DNA of 64,000 bases from Bog-473 sp963744935 (GCA_963744935.1 CAVUVM010000004.1:372001-436000), one strand, 5' to 3'; positions 8,368 to 17,004 are shown, counted from the stretch's first letter. The notes: a model not told the origin generated them from the letters alone. Translations and numbers: made by a program.

Positions 8368-9981
8368 ATGAGTGCGCCCACAACCGCTGCTCTCGCCGGC
8401 GCCGCCGAGGCCGTCGACCTCGCCCAACACCTGGTCGACTCAGCCTGCGCGTCGATCCGGGGGCGCGGTGGCATCGACGCCAACCAGGTCGTCGCCTACG
8501 ACGTGGCCCATGCCGCGGCTGCGGTGGCAACGGCTCGGTCCACCCTCCAGTACGGCGAGCACGGGGACGTCGAGGCAGCCATTGCCGCTGCCTTCGTCGC
8601 CGACGTCGTCGCCGACCTCGTGGGCAAGGTCGCAGGGCGCGAGGCGCTCTGGGGCGTCCAAGCCGACTGGGCCGCGCCGGCCGCCGACTTCCTCGAGACG
8701 CAGCGCGACCCCGCCTCCGTCGCGGCACTCGCCGCCACGGAGGGACCGCGGCATCTTGGCGAGGACTTCGAGCTGGTGCGCGAGACGTTCCACCGCTTCG
8801 CCGAGGACAAGGTGCGCCCGCACGCGGAGCACGTGCACCGGGCCAACGCCGACATTCCCGAGGAGGTCATCGAGGGACTGGCCGAGCTCGGCGGGTTCGG
8901 CCTGTCGGTGCCCGAGGAGTACGGCGGCTTCGCCACCGGAGGCGAAAGCGACTACATGGGCATGGTCGTGGCGACCGAGGAGCTCAGTTGGGGCTCGGTC
9001 GGCGTTGGTGGCTCCCTGATCACCCGCCCCGAGATCCTGACCCGGGCGCTCGTCTACGGAGGCACCGAGGAGCAGAAGAAGCAGTGGCTGCCCAAGCTCG
9101 CCTCGGCCGAGATCTTGGCCGCCGTCGCGGTGACTGAGCCCGACTATGGGTCCGACGTGGCCGGCATCGTGACCTCGGCGACACCGGTCGACGGAGGCTG
9201 GGTCATCAACGGGGTGAAGACCTGGTGCACGTTCGCCGCCCGTGCCGACGTCCTGATGCTCCTCGCCCGCACCAATCCGGATCGCTCACTGGCACACCGG
9301 GGCATCTCCATGTTCGTCGTGGAGAAGCCGCGCGGTGACGGCCATGGCTTTGTCTTCACGCAGGATGCCGAGGACGTGGCGGAGCGGCCCGCTGACCTGG
9401 CGCCGGGGAAGCTGGAAGGACGGCCCATCGACACGCTCGGCTACCGCGGGATGCACTCCTACGAGCTGGCATTCGAAGACTGGTTCGTGCCCGAGGCCAA
9501 CCTCGTCGGTGGGCGCGATGGTCTCGGCAAGGGCTTCTACCTCCAGATGCAAGGCTTCGAGAACGGCCGGCTGCAGACGGCCGCACGTGCACTGGGTGTG
9601 ATGCAAGCTGCCTACGAGGCCGCTTCGACCTACGCGGCCGAACGCGTCGTGTTCGGCTCGCCCATCGGCGACTACCAGTTGACGCAGGCGAAGTTGGGGC
9701 GCATGGCGGTCTTGATCCAGGCGACGCGCCAGAGTGCCTACAACGTGGCCCGCCTGATGGCCCGGGGCGAGGGGGCGCTCGAGGCCTCCATGGTGAAGGC
9801 CTACGTGTGCCGCGCCGCCGAGTGGGTCACACGAGAGGCCATGCAGATCCATGGCGGCATGGGCTACGCGGAGGAGTTTCCAGTGAGCCGCTACTTCGTC
9901 GACGCGCGGGTGCTCTCCATCTTCGAAGGCGCCGACGAGACGCTGGCGCTCAAAGTCATCGCTCGCCGCCTCATCGGCTGA
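8368..9981 (+). CDS. Acyl-CoA dehydrogenase, probable (2S)-methylsuccinyl-CoA dehydrogenase
   Basis: A 537-residue flavoprotein. Residues 1 to about 130 are an extra helical domain, followed by a normal acyl-CoA dehydrogenase core: the FAD loop AAVAVTEPDYGSDVAG, GVKTWCTFAARADVLMLLART, and the C-terminal IHGGMGYAEEFPVSRYFVDARV with a glutamate in SIFEGADETL. The N-terminal extension and length match methylsuccinyl-CoA dehydrogenase (Mcd) of the ethylmalonyl-CoA pathway rather than ordinary 380-residue FadE enzymes. The CitE-like lyase that acts two steps later ends convergently 22 bases away, and the MaoC hydratase lies 2.5 kb upstream. The specific substrate is inferred from architecture and context. 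Confidence 0.8.
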   Translation: MSAPTTAALAGAAEAVDLAQHLVDSACASIRGRGGIDANQVVAYDVAHAAAAVATARSTLQYGEHGDVEAAIAAAFVADVVADLVGKVAGREALWGVQADWAAPAADFLETQRDPASVAALAATEGPRHLGEDFELVRETFHRFAEDKVRPHAEHVHRANADIPEEVIEGLAELGGFGLSVPEEYGGFATGGESDYMGMVVATEELSWGSVGVGGSLITRPEILTRALVYGGTEEQKKQWLPKLASAEILAAVAVTEPDYGSDVAGIVTSATPVDGGWVINGVKTWCTFAARADVLMLLARTNPDRSLAHRGISMFVVEKPRGDGHGFVFTQDAEDVAERPADLAPGKLEGRPIDTLGYRGMHSYELAFEDWFVPEANLVGGRDGLGKGFYLQMQGFENGRLQTAARALGVMQAAYEAASTYAAERVVFGSPIGDYQLTQAKLGRMAVLIQATRQSAYNVARLMARGEGALEASMVKAYVCRAAEWVTREAMQIHGGMGYAEEFPVSRYFVDARVLSIFEGADETLALKVIARRLIG

Positions 9982-10002
9982 GTCGCTGACGGCCGCTGAC
10001 CC

Positions 10003-10941
10003 CTATTCGGCGGAGCGCGTGAGGCCGGCCCGTTCCCCTCGGCTGACGAACTTGACGGCCATCTTGCGGCTGGCCTCGTCGATCATCTCGTCGCCGAACA
10101 TGACCGCACCTTTTCGGTCCTCTTCCGTCGCCTTGCGGTAGGCCTCGAGGAGGTCGAACGCGTGGTCGAACTGCTCCTGGGTCGGTGAGAACACTTCGTT
10201 CAAGACGATGGCCTGGTCCGGGGTGAGCGCCCACTTGCCGTCGTAGCCGAGCATCCGGGCGCGCATGGAGTACTCGCGCAGCGCGTCCAACTCCCGCACC
10301 TTGAGGAAAGGGCCGTCAATGACCTGGAGGCCGTTGGCGCGGCCGGCCATCAGGATGCGGCTGAACACGTAATTGAAGTGGTCACCCGGGTACTCGGGGA
10401 TGTCGACCCCACCGGTGAGGACCGGCATCTCGATGCTGGCAGCGAAGTCCGCCGGACCGAAGATGATCGTCTCGAGTCTGGGTGACGCGGCGCAGATCTC
10501 GTCGACGTTGATGAGCCCGCGGGCCGTCTCGATCTGCGCCTCGATACCGACGTGACCGACCGGCAGCCCAGAGTTCTTCTCCACCTGAGTGAGCAAGAGG
10601 TCGAGTGCGACGATCTCCGCCGCCGACTGGACCTTGGGCAGCATGATCTCGTCGAGGCGCTCCCCCGCGTTGCCCACGACCTCGATCACGTCGCCGTAGG
10701 TCCACTCGGTATCCCAGGCGTTCACCCGTACACACAGGACCCGGTCGTCCCAGGGCAGGTTCTTGATGGCGTCGACCACCTTGGGCCTGGCACCCTCTTT
10801 TTCCAGCGGTGCCACGGCGTCCTCGAGGTCGAGAAACGTCATGTCGGCGGGGACCGTCGGCGCCTTGGCCAGGAACTTCTCGTTCGAACCGGGGGTTGAG
10901 AGACAAGACCGGCGGGGCAGGTGACGTGAACGTTCTGACAT
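10003..10941 (-). CDS. CitE-type CoA ester lyase, probable malyl-CoA/beta-methylmalyl-CoA lyase
   Basis: A 312-residue TIM-barrel lyase of the HpcH/HpaI/CitE family. RRSCLSTPGSNEKFLAKA is the N-terminal strand/phosphate region; TFLDLEDAVAP, VRVNAWDTEW and VGIEAQIETARGLIN carry the acidic metal ligands; IIFGPADFAASI is the conserved barrel loop. It resembles actinobacterial Mcl1-type enzymes that split beta-methylmalyl-CoA into glyoxylate and propionyl-CoA. Convergent with the Mcd-like gene. Citrate lyase itself is unlikely since no citD or citF is near. Confidence 0.8.
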   Translation of the reverse strand: MSERSRHLPRRSCLSTPGSNEKFLAKAPTVPADMTFLDLEDAVAPLEKEGARPKVVDAIKNLPWDDRVLCVRVNAWDTEWTYGDVIEVVGNAGERLDEIMLPKVQSAAEIVALDLLLTQVEKNSGLPVGHVGIEAQIETARGLINVDEICAASPRLETIIFGPADFAASIEMPVLTGGVDIPEYPGDHFNYVFSRILMAGRANGLQVIDGPFLKVRELDALREYSMRARMLGYDGKWALTPDQAIVLNEVFSPTQEQFDHAFDLLEAYRKATEEDRKGAVMFGDEMIDEASRKMAVKFVSRGERAGLTRSAE

Positions 10942-10992
10942 GACGCAAGGGTAACAAACCGCTTCCGAGCCTCTCTCGGGCTGACACGTGTG

Positions 10993-11060
10993 CCCTTCGA
11001 CCGGACGTTCCCTTCGACCGGACGTTCCCTTCGACCGGACGTGCCATTCGACCGGAGGTG
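10993..11060 (+). repeat. Four tandem 17-nt repeats
   Basis: Units at 10993-11009, 11010-11026, 11027-11043 and 11044-11060 share CCCTTCGACCGGACGTT; the first two are identical and the last two differ at one and three positions. They lie upstream of the CitE-like gene (start 10941, minus strand) and downstream of the dienelactone hydrolase. No reading frame covers them convincingly. Function unknown; a protein-binding array is one option. Confidence 0.85.
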
Positions 11061-11160
11061 TGTGAGGCGTCAGCGCCGGCCCCCGGCCCCGGTGACCGCT
11101 CGGCGAGCACGCGCCACGTGGCAGGCATCAAGGCGCGCGCCAGCTGAGCGCGTCGTGACG

Positions 11161-11847
11161 TCAGCGCAGGTGCTCTGAGAAGAACGCCAACGTCCGGTCC
11201 CACAACGCGTGAGACGCGTCAGGGTCGTAGACCTCTTCGCGCGAGTCGTTGAAGAACGCGTGGTCCACGCCGGGGTAGATGACGATTTCCACGGACTTGC
11301 CAAGTGCGCGCAGATCGTCGGCTAATGCGTTGGCGGCCTCGGGGGTGAAGAAGCTGTCCTTTTCCGCATAGTGGCCGAGCACCGCCGCGGACATCGCCGA
11401 GTAGTCGGGCTGCGCGTCGGGCCATGGGATGATGCCGTAGCAGGGGACGACGGCTGCCACCGCGTCGGGACGCTGCGTCGCCAGCACGAGTGCGAGGCCG
11501 CCCCCCATGCAGAAGCCGATGACCCCGACGCGGTCACCCGAGGAGCGGCGGAGGACCTCGTCCACTGCGCCGCTCATGTCGCGAGCGGCTTGGTCCATCT
11601 TCAAGGCCATCATCGCCTTTCCCGCCTCGTCGGGCTCGTCTGGCTTCGCCTGCTGGCCGTGATAGAGGTCGGGCGCCAGCGCCACGTAGCCCGCCGCCGC
11701 GAAGCGATCGCACACGTCCTTTATGTGGTCGACGAGTCCCCACCACTCCTGGATCACCACGACCCCCGGCCCGCTCCCGCTCTCCGGAGTCGCCAGATAG
11801 CCGCCCGCAGTGGTCCCATTGCTCGGGAATTCGATCATTTCACCCAT
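11161..11847 (-). CDS. Dienelactone hydrolase family protein
   Basis: A 228-residue alpha/beta hydrolase of the DLH family. The nucleophile is the cysteine in VGVIGFCMGGGLAL (about 118), the aspartate is in GHYAEKDSFF, and the histidine is in YPGVDHAFFND (about 203); VVVIQEWWGLVDHIKD is the family signature containing the conserved Glu. Length is normal. Family members hydrolyse dienelactone in chloroaromatic degradation or related esters, but many have other, unknown substrates. Monocistronic by spacing. Confidence 0.85.
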   Translation of the reverse strand: MGEMIEFPSNGTTAGGYLATPESGSGPGVVVIQEWWGLVDHIKDVCDRFAAAGYVALAPDLYHGQQAKPDEPDEAGKAMMALKMDQAARDMSGAVDEVLRRSSGDRVGVIGFCMGGGLALVLATQRPDAVAAVVPCYGIIPWPDAQPDYSAMSAAVLGHYAEKDSFFTPEAANALADDLRALGKSVEIVIYPGVDHAFFNDSREEVYDPDASHALWDRTLAFFSEHLR

Positions 11848-11988
11848 GGATCACGACCGTAGTTCCAAACATTTGATTTCGTTTCTCTCCTCGAACCAGC
11901 AAGGACCCGAGATTTTTCATCAGGCATGACAACCTGCGACTTCGCACCTCGAGTACGACCAAACACACCCGTTTCGTACCGAGGGTGT

Positions 11989-12018
11989 TTGAAACCACGA
12001 GGTGCCCCCTATAAGAAT
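11989..12018 (+). promoter_or_regulatory. Predicted promoter of the NlpC/P60 gene
   Basis: TTGAAA (11989-11994) and a TATAAGAAT box around 12010-12018 lie at plausible spacing. If correct, transcription would begin near 12024, favouring GTG 12029 as a leaderless start. The rest of 11848-11988 holds only a short inverted repeat (ACACCC/GGGTGT near 11965-11987) and no recognised riboswitch. Confidence 0.4.
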
Positions 12019-12028
12019 GTGGCCCATC

Positions 12029-13234
12029 GTGACTGACGTAGAGGGGCTTTTAAACCACTCCGCGCCGCGGTCATCACGGGGCAGCAGGTTGCTCCAGCGG
12101 GTCGGTGTACCCGCGTTGACCGTCGTCACAGTGTTGGCGAGCACTGTGCTTGGTTTTGCGCGCCCCGCCACCGGTGACGCGATCTCCAACGCCAAAGCCA
12201 AGGCCGCGGCGATCGAGTCGCAACTCACCCAGGCTCAGAACGAAATGTCCGCTCTGAGCCAGCAGTACGACGAGGCCAAGTACCACCTGGGCCAGGTCAA
12301 CTCGAACATCGCCACCACGAAGGCCAACATCGCGGCCGATGAGAAGCAGGTTTCCCAGGACAAGACAACCCTGTCCAAGGCCGCGATCGCCAACTACATC
12401 TCCGACGGCACCGCGGCGGCACAGAACTCCATCTTCAGCGGGAACCAGGAGACGGCCGGTGCCACCACCGAGTACAACCAGATCGCCGAGGGCGACATCT
12501 CACTCGCGGTCGACAACCTCCATACCGCCGAGAACTCGCTCAACGCGCAGGTGGCCCAACTACAGAACGAGCAACAGCAGGCGCAGTCTCAGGTGACCGC
12601 CGAGCAGAACGCAGTGGCGCAGAACGCGCAAGCCATCGATCAGCAGAAGAACGCCCTGGCACAAGAACAGGGACAGATCGCGCAGCTCGTGCAACAGCAG
12701 CAACAGGCCGAGGCCGCCGCAGCCGCCCAAGCCGCCGCTGCGAAGCAAGCCGCTGCCGCCCAAGCTGCCGCTGCCGCTGCCGCTGCCGCTGCCGCCGCCC
12801 CACCCGCTTCCTCGGGCGACGGCACGAGCCTTGCCGGCCTGTCCCAAGCGGCACCCCCGCCGACGGCTGCCGGCGGTTCGGGAGCGGTCCAGGCGGCCGA
12901 GAGCCAGATCGGTGTGCCCTATGTGTGGGGCGGCGAGTCCCCGAAGGGCTCAGCCGACCCCGGCTTCGACTGCTCGGGTCTCACCTCCTGGTCCTGGGGC
13001 CAAGTCGGCGTCCCGTTGCCGCACTACTCGGGCGCTCAGATGGCGGACTCCGCTCCCGTCCCGATCAGTGACCTCCAGCCCGGTGATCTCCTCTTCTACG
13101 GCCCCGGCGGGTCCGAGCACGTCGCGATGTACGTGAGCGCAGGCGAGATGATCGAGGCGCCGTACACCGGGGCAACCGTGTGGCTCACCTCGCTTCGTCT
13201 GGGTGACGGGTTCGTGGGGGCCGGTCGGCCTTAG
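12029..13234 (+). CDS. Secreted NlpC/P60 (C40) peptidoglycan endopeptidase with coiled coil
   Basis: A cell-wall hydrolase of about 401 residues. The N-terminus has basic residues then a hydrophobic stretch (VGVPALTVVTVLASTVLGFA), a likely signal peptide or anchor. A long Gln/Ala/Asn-rich coiled coil with an alanine-rich end and a Pro/Ser linker precedes the catalytic NlpC/P60 domain in the last 120 residues: PYVWGGESP, the cysteine in GFDCSGLTSWSW, and the histidine in GGSEHVAMYVSAG. The layout matches RipA-like D,L-endopeptidases used in daughter-cell separation. Possible starts are GTG 12002, ATG 12017 and GTG 12029; none has a good ribosome site, and I take 12029 because of the predicted promoter. 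Confidence 0.9.
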   Translation: MTDVEGLLNHSAPRSSRGSRLLQRVGVPALTVVTVLASTVLGFARPATGDAISNAKAKAAAIESQLTQAQNEMSALSQQYDEAKYHLGQVNSNIATTKANIAADEKQVSQDKTTLSKAAIANYISDGTAAAQNSIFSGNQETAGATTEYNQIAEGDISLAVDNLHTAENSLNAQVAQLQNEQQQAQSQVTAEQNAVAQNAQAIDQQKNALAQEQGQIAQLVQQQQQAEAAAAAQAAAAKQAAAAQAAAAAAAAAAAAPPASSGDGTSLAGLSQAAPPPTAAGGSGAVQAAESQIGVPYVWGGESPKGSADPGFDCSGLTSWSWGQVGVPLPHYSGAQMADSAPVPISDLQPGDLLFYGPGGSEHVAMYVSAGEMIEAPYTGATVWLTSLRLGDGFVGAGRP

Positions 13235-13390
13235 GTGCTCGGCTCGACGGCCGCATCCGCCCACCGTCCCTGACCCCAACCCCCAACTTCCAAACCCAGC
13301 CAGCCACCCCAGGCGCAGGCGGAAGAGACCGCCTCCCGAACGACTCCACACCCGTCCTAACCTGGCACGAGCCGAGCAGAGCCCACAGCC

Positions 13391-14308
13391 ATGACACCCA
13401 TCCCCATCGCCTTCCACATCGGGCCCCTCGAGGTCCACACCTACGGCATCGGCCTCGCCATCACGTTCTGGTTCGGGTTCACCTACTTCGAGCGCCGACT
13501 GCGCAAGAACGGCTACCCCACCGAGTGGTTCCTCCCGGTCTTCCTCTGGATCATCCTGGCCGCCATCGTGGGAGCGCGGGCGATGCACGTGCTCACAAAC
13601 CTGAGCGACTACACACACGACCCCGCTGACATCATCGCGATCTGGCACGGCGGGCTGTCGTCCTTCGGCGGCATCATCGCCGCCGTCCCCACCGGGATCA
13701 TCCTCGTCCGCCGCCGGTGCCCCGAGCTCCCACTCGGACGCGCCCTCGATCTGGCCGTGCCCGTCCTCCTGGCGTGCTGGGCCATGGGTCGCCTGCTTGG
13801 TCCCCAGCTGATGTACGCCGGCGGAGGGCATCCGACACACCAGTGGTTCGGGATGTATTACGCGGGCCAGGCCGGTCGGCGGCTGCCCGTGCCGATCTTC
13901 CAGGCGTTGGAGGACTTCAGCGTCTACATGATCCTCATCGCCATCGAGCACGCGCTCAACCGTTGGCCCAACGGCGCGCCCCGCGCTGGCTATCCGACCG
14001 GGACCGTGCTGGGGGTCGGAATGATCCTTTGGGGGATCGAGCGCTCACTCGACGAGCACTTGTGGCTCGGGGAGGACGGCCGCCTCGGTTCGGACCTCGT
14101 CCAACTTGCGGGAATCGCCTTGGTGCTCGGCGGCATCGTCATCCTGGTGCGCACCCGCGCCCGTTGGAAGGAATGGCTCCGCACGCACCACGCGCCGGAC
14201 GGAGCAACAACGGGCGCCACGATGAGCGAGGAGGCCGGCGGAACCACCGACACCGACACCGACGTCGAGCCAGCGGTTGCAGGGAGATCAGCGGATCAAC
14301 CCGCCTGA
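13391..14308 (+). CDS. Divergent prolipoprotein diacylglyceryl transferase (Lgt family)
   Basis: A 305-residue polytopic membrane protein with the Lgt start (IPIAFHIGPLEVHTYGIGLA), IVGARAMHVLTN, and the loop WHGGLSSFGG. These fit Lgt, which attaches diacylglycerol to lipoprotein cysteines. However, the signature GRxGNFxNxE is replaced by GRLLGPQLMYAGGG, and the canonical RHPSQLYEA is VPIFQALED; GIERSLDEHLW near the end keeps the conserved Arg. It may be a second, specialised Lgt or have another role. The last 40 residues are Thr/Asp-rich and poorly conserved. An inverted repeat GGCGG/CCGCC lies at about 13319-13334 upstream. Confidence 0.7.
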   Translation: MTPIPIAFHIGPLEVHTYGIGLAITFWFGFTYFERRLRKNGYPTEWFLPVFLWIILAAIVGARAMHVLTNLSDYTHDPADIIAIWHGGLSSFGGIIAAVPTGIILVRRRCPELPLGRALDLAVPVLLACWAMGRLLGPQLMYAGGGHPTHQWFGMYYAGQAGRRLPVPIFQALEDFSVYMILIAIEHALNRWPNGAPRAGYPTGTVLGVGMILWGIERSLDEHLWLGEDGRLGSDLVQLAGIALVLGGIVILVRTRARWKEWLRTHHAPDGATTGATMSEEAGGTTDTDTDVEPAVAGRSADQPA

Positions 14309-14366
14309 TGAGCTTCGTCCTCTCCCTGCCATTGCCGAGACCTGAAAGAAGCCGCGCGGGTACCGA

Positions 14367-15440
14367 ATGAGGATAAATATCATCCTGCCGGGAATCGCCG
14401 ACTCACCAATCGGTGGCTTCAAGGTCGAGTACGAGTACGCAAACCGCCTTGCTAGCGCAGGTCACCGCGTCACCATCTATCACGGCCTGTTCCCCAAGCG
14501 ATTTTTCTCGTTCAGGGGGCTCGCGTCGTTTGCGATTCGCAACCTGCGCAATCGTCGAGACATCACCTGGTTCCGTCTCGAACGGTCAATTGATTGCCGT
14601 GCTGTCCCGTACCTGCGCCCCTCCCTCATCAAGAGGGCGGACATCACGATCCTGACCTCGTATCTGACCTCGGAAGCCGTGTCGAGGACAACCCCGCGAA
14701 CTGGACCGCTTGTCCAGATCGTGTACGACTTCGAGGTGTGGGCAACGGGTCCTCCAGGCATTAGGCGGCGCGTTGAGACAGCCTTTCAACGAGCCGACGT
14801 GCACCACATTGCGACGTCACAAGCCGTCGAGGACATGCTCCGATCGATCGGCGTGACCCCTATCGCGACCATTCAATGCGGACTCAGTTTGCCGGACCCG
14901 GAGACCCGATTGCCGCCGACGATCGAGCGGAACCCCATTGTCGGGTTCGCTCTGCGTGACGGCGCGCATCGAGGACTCACCGAGATGATCGAGGCGATGG
15001 AGATCGTTCGCCGCAACGAGCCACAGGTGACGTTCGAATGCTTTGGCGCGGGCTCGACCGAATTGCTGCCTCCGCACGTTGTTGCACACGGTTATGTGCG
15101 AGACGACGAACTCATGGAGTTCTACAGGCGCTGCATGATATTTGTTTCAGCGAGCTACGCCGAAGGATTCGGCCTGCCCGCAGCCGAGGCCATGGCGAAC
15201 GGAGCAGCTGTTGTCGTCGCTGAGAATGGTGGCTCTGCCGATTTTGCATTTCACGATGACACAGCGATCGTGGTGCCACCTCGAGATGGCCCGGCTATCG
15301 CCGACGCCCTTCTGGCGCTTATCAAGGACGAGGACATGCGAGCGAGAATCACTTCTCGCGGCATTGAGATATCCAGAGAGATGGGTTGGTCAAAGCCCGC
15401 AGCGCAATTGATGGCCACGTTGGCGGACCTCGTCGGCTGA
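14367..15440 (+). CDS. Glycosyltransferase family 4-like, WsaF-type
   Basis: A 357-residue GT-B glycosyltransferase. The N-terminus RINIILPGIADSPIGGFKVEYEYANRLASAGH is the acceptor-side motif of rhamnosyltransferase WsaF-like proteins; the donor half has VGFALRDGAHRGLTEMIEA, FVSASYAEGFGLPAAEAMANG and the glutamate-rich VVAENGGSADF. It probably adds a sugar to a cell-surface polysaccharide. Third-codon positions are clearly less GC-rich than in neighbours, and no other sugar-transfer gene is adjacent, which suggests acquisition by transfer. The donor sugar is not readable. Confidence 0.8.
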   Translation: MRINIILPGIADSPIGGFKVEYEYANRLASAGHRVTIYHGLFPKRFFSFRGLASFAIRNLRNRRDITWFRLERSIDCRAVPYLRPSLIKRADITILTSYLTSEAVSRTTPRTGPLVQIVYDFEVWATGPPGIRRRVETAFQRADVHHIATSQAVEDMLRSIGVTPIATIQCGLSLPDPETRLPPTIERNPIVGFALRDGAHRGLTEMIEAMEIVRRNEPQVTFECFGAGSTELLPPHVVAHGYVRDDELMEFYRRCMIFVSASYAEGFGLPAAEAMANGAAVVVAENGGSADFAFHDDTAIVVPPRDGPAIADALLALIKDEDMRARITSRGIEISREMGWSKPAAQLMATLADLVG

Positions 15441-15652
15441 ATGTGTCACCTCGCGGCGCCGTCGATTGAGCTCGAACGAAAGGCCGTGAGCCGTCAGCTC
15501 CAGGCCCAAGCCCAGGCTCGGTAGGAAACTGGGCTTCGGTTCTGGTGGATCCCGATCCACGAAGACTGCACCTGAGTTGCAACGATATTGCGGCATTCAG
15601 CGCAACCCACGCGTCGTACACGCGTTATGACGGCACGATGGCCAGATCGCAG

Positions 15653-15675
15653 GAGACCCGCGTAGGACGGGTCTC
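15653..15675 (+). terminator. GC-rich hairpin between the glycosyltransferase and a small gene
   Basis: GAGACCCG (15653-15660) and CGGGTCTC (15668-15675) form a perfect 8-bp stem with a 7-base loop. There is no T-run after it, so it may be a weak terminator or a structured 5' leader of the gene at 15730. The rest of 15441-15729 has another small palindrome (GTGGATC/GATCCAC near 15545) and no gene I can support. Confidence 0.4.
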
Positions 15676-15729
15676 GCTCAAGCCTTCTCCTGGTGAGGCC
15701 GATATCGGCGGGAGGGAGCGAGGTGAGCA

Positions 15730-16065
15730 GTGGCCACCCTGCAGCCGGTGGTACCTATGACCAACGAGAAGATCTGGACCGACGAGGAGAAGAAGGAGTG
15801 GCTCGCCGCCAACGGTGATATGCCCACTCACGTGGTCACCTTCGAGCCGATGTACCAGATCGAGGTGTGTGTCCCACCGTGGGAGCATGCCGACCGCCAG
15901 ATCGCCCGCTCGGCCGTCGCATGGGGCAAGAACATGCGCAAGCTGTTCGATGGCGACGAGGAGATACGCGATGGCGCGATGGTCGTCGCCGCTCACCACG
16001 AGGGGAACGCACTCGAGATCTACATGAGGGCCCAGCGCGTCCCCCGTCTGCACAGGGTCATCTGA
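15730..16065 (+). CDS. Small conserved-looking protein of unknown function
   Basis: A 111-residue soluble protein, rich in acidic residues and Trp near the N-terminus (KIWTDEEKKEWLAANG), with a middle part VTFEPMYQIEVCVPPWEHADRQIARSA. I do not recognise a family. GTG 15730 follows a strong ribosome site (GAGCGAGGTGAGCA); ATG 15757 is the alternative. Codon usage is typical of the genome, which supports it being real. No clear operon partner; the next gene is convergent. Confidence 0.55.
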   Translation: MATLQPVVPMTNEKIWTDEEKKEWLAANGDMPTHVVTFEPMYQIEVCVPPWEHADRQIARSAVAWGKNMRKLFDGDEEIRDGAMVVAAHHEGNALEIYMRAQRVPRLHRVI

Positions 16066-16095
16066 GACCGCGCTGACACAGCGCTCGCCCCGGCC

Positions 16096-17004
16096 TCAAG
16101 CGTTGGGCTTGTCTCCCGACGCCGCCGCCTGGCGAATCGCCTCGATCCGGTCGAGCATCGGCATGCGCTCCTGCCCGATGTTGCCGTCGATCCGCTCCGC
16201 GATCTCCTCGGGAGTCCAGCGGCCCTCGGCCCACATGGCCCGCACCTCGGCCGGCTGGTTCCACACGGCGATCTTGGAGCCGACGACGGTGTACACCTGT
16301 CCGGTGATGTGCCTCGCCTTGTCGCTCAGGAGGTAGACCACCATCGGTGCCACGTCTTCGGCGTCGCCCATCTCGGCGAGCTCCGAGGGCACGTTGGCCG
16401 ACATACGGGTGCGAGCTACCGGGGCGATGGCGTTCGCGGTGACCCCGTAGCGATGCAGACCCACGGCGGCCGAACGCACCAGCGACACGATCCCGCCCTT
16501 GGCGGCCGAATAGTTGGCCTGGGCCACGCTGCCCTGGAAGGCGCCGGACGTGAAGCCGATCAAGGCGCCACCACCCTCCTGCTTGCGCATCACTGCCGCC
16601 GCGGCACGGAACACGGTGAAGTGGCCCTTGAGATGGGTGGCGATGACAGCATCCCACTCGTCCTCGGACATGTTGAAGAGCATCCGCTCGCGCAGGATGC
16701 CGGCCACTGCGACAACCCCGTCAATCCGGCCCCACTTCTCGACGGCGGTGGCGATCAGCCGCTCGCCCGACTCCATCTTGGAGATGTCGTCTCCCACTGC
16801 GATGGCCTCACCGCCGGCCTTGGTGATCTCCGCCACGACGGCGTCGGCCACCTCGCTGCTCGGGTCCTCGCCGGCCATGCCCACGCCATAGTCGGCCACC
16901 AGCACCTTGGACCCTTCGGCCGCAGCCGCCAGGGCGACGGCCCGGCCGATCCCGCCCCCACCGCCGGTGACGGCGACGACCCTGCCTTCGAGGAACCCAG
17001 CCAT
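16096..17004 (-). CDS. Short-chain dehydrogenase/reductase, KstR-like operator upstream
   Basis: A 302-residue SDR oxidoreductase. The NAD(P)-binding motif is VVAVTGGGGGIGRAVAL (residues 9-25), the catalytic serine is in GFTSGAFQGS, and YSAAKGG gives the YxxxK pair. The C-terminal half-extension WAEGRWTPEEIAERIDG is typical of SDRs found with fatty-acid/steroid genes. It is divergent from the acyl-CoA synthetase; the 136-base gap contains TAGAAC-AC-GTTCTA, matching the KstR operator core, so steroid or lipid catabolism is the likely setting. ATG 17004 chosen; upstream codons overlap the operator. Confidence 0.8.
   Translation of the reverse strand: MAGFLEGRVVAVTGGGGGIGRAVALAAAAEGSKVLVADYGVGMAGEDPSSEVADAVVAEITKAGGEAIAVGDDISKMESGERLIATAVEKWGRIDGVVAVAGILRERMLFNMSEDEWDAVIATHLKGHFTVFRAAAAVMRKQEGGGALIGFTSGAFQGSVAQANYSAAKGGIVSLVRSAAVGLHRYGVTANAIAPVARTRMSANVPSELAEMGDAEDVAPMVVYLLSDKARHITGQVYTVVGSKIAVWNQPAEVRAMWAEGRWTPEEIAERIDGNIGQERMPMLDRIEAIRQAAASGDKPNA

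Noticed and set aside
10993..11060. CRISPR array
   Set aside because: Units are direct tandem with no spacers, and no cas genes exist in the window.
11848..12001. A c-di-AMP (ydaO-type) riboswitch before the NlpC/P60 gene
   Set aside because: Such riboswitches often precede actinobacterial cell-wall hydrolase genes, but the conserved blocks are not present and the predicted promoter would start transcription downstream of this stretch.
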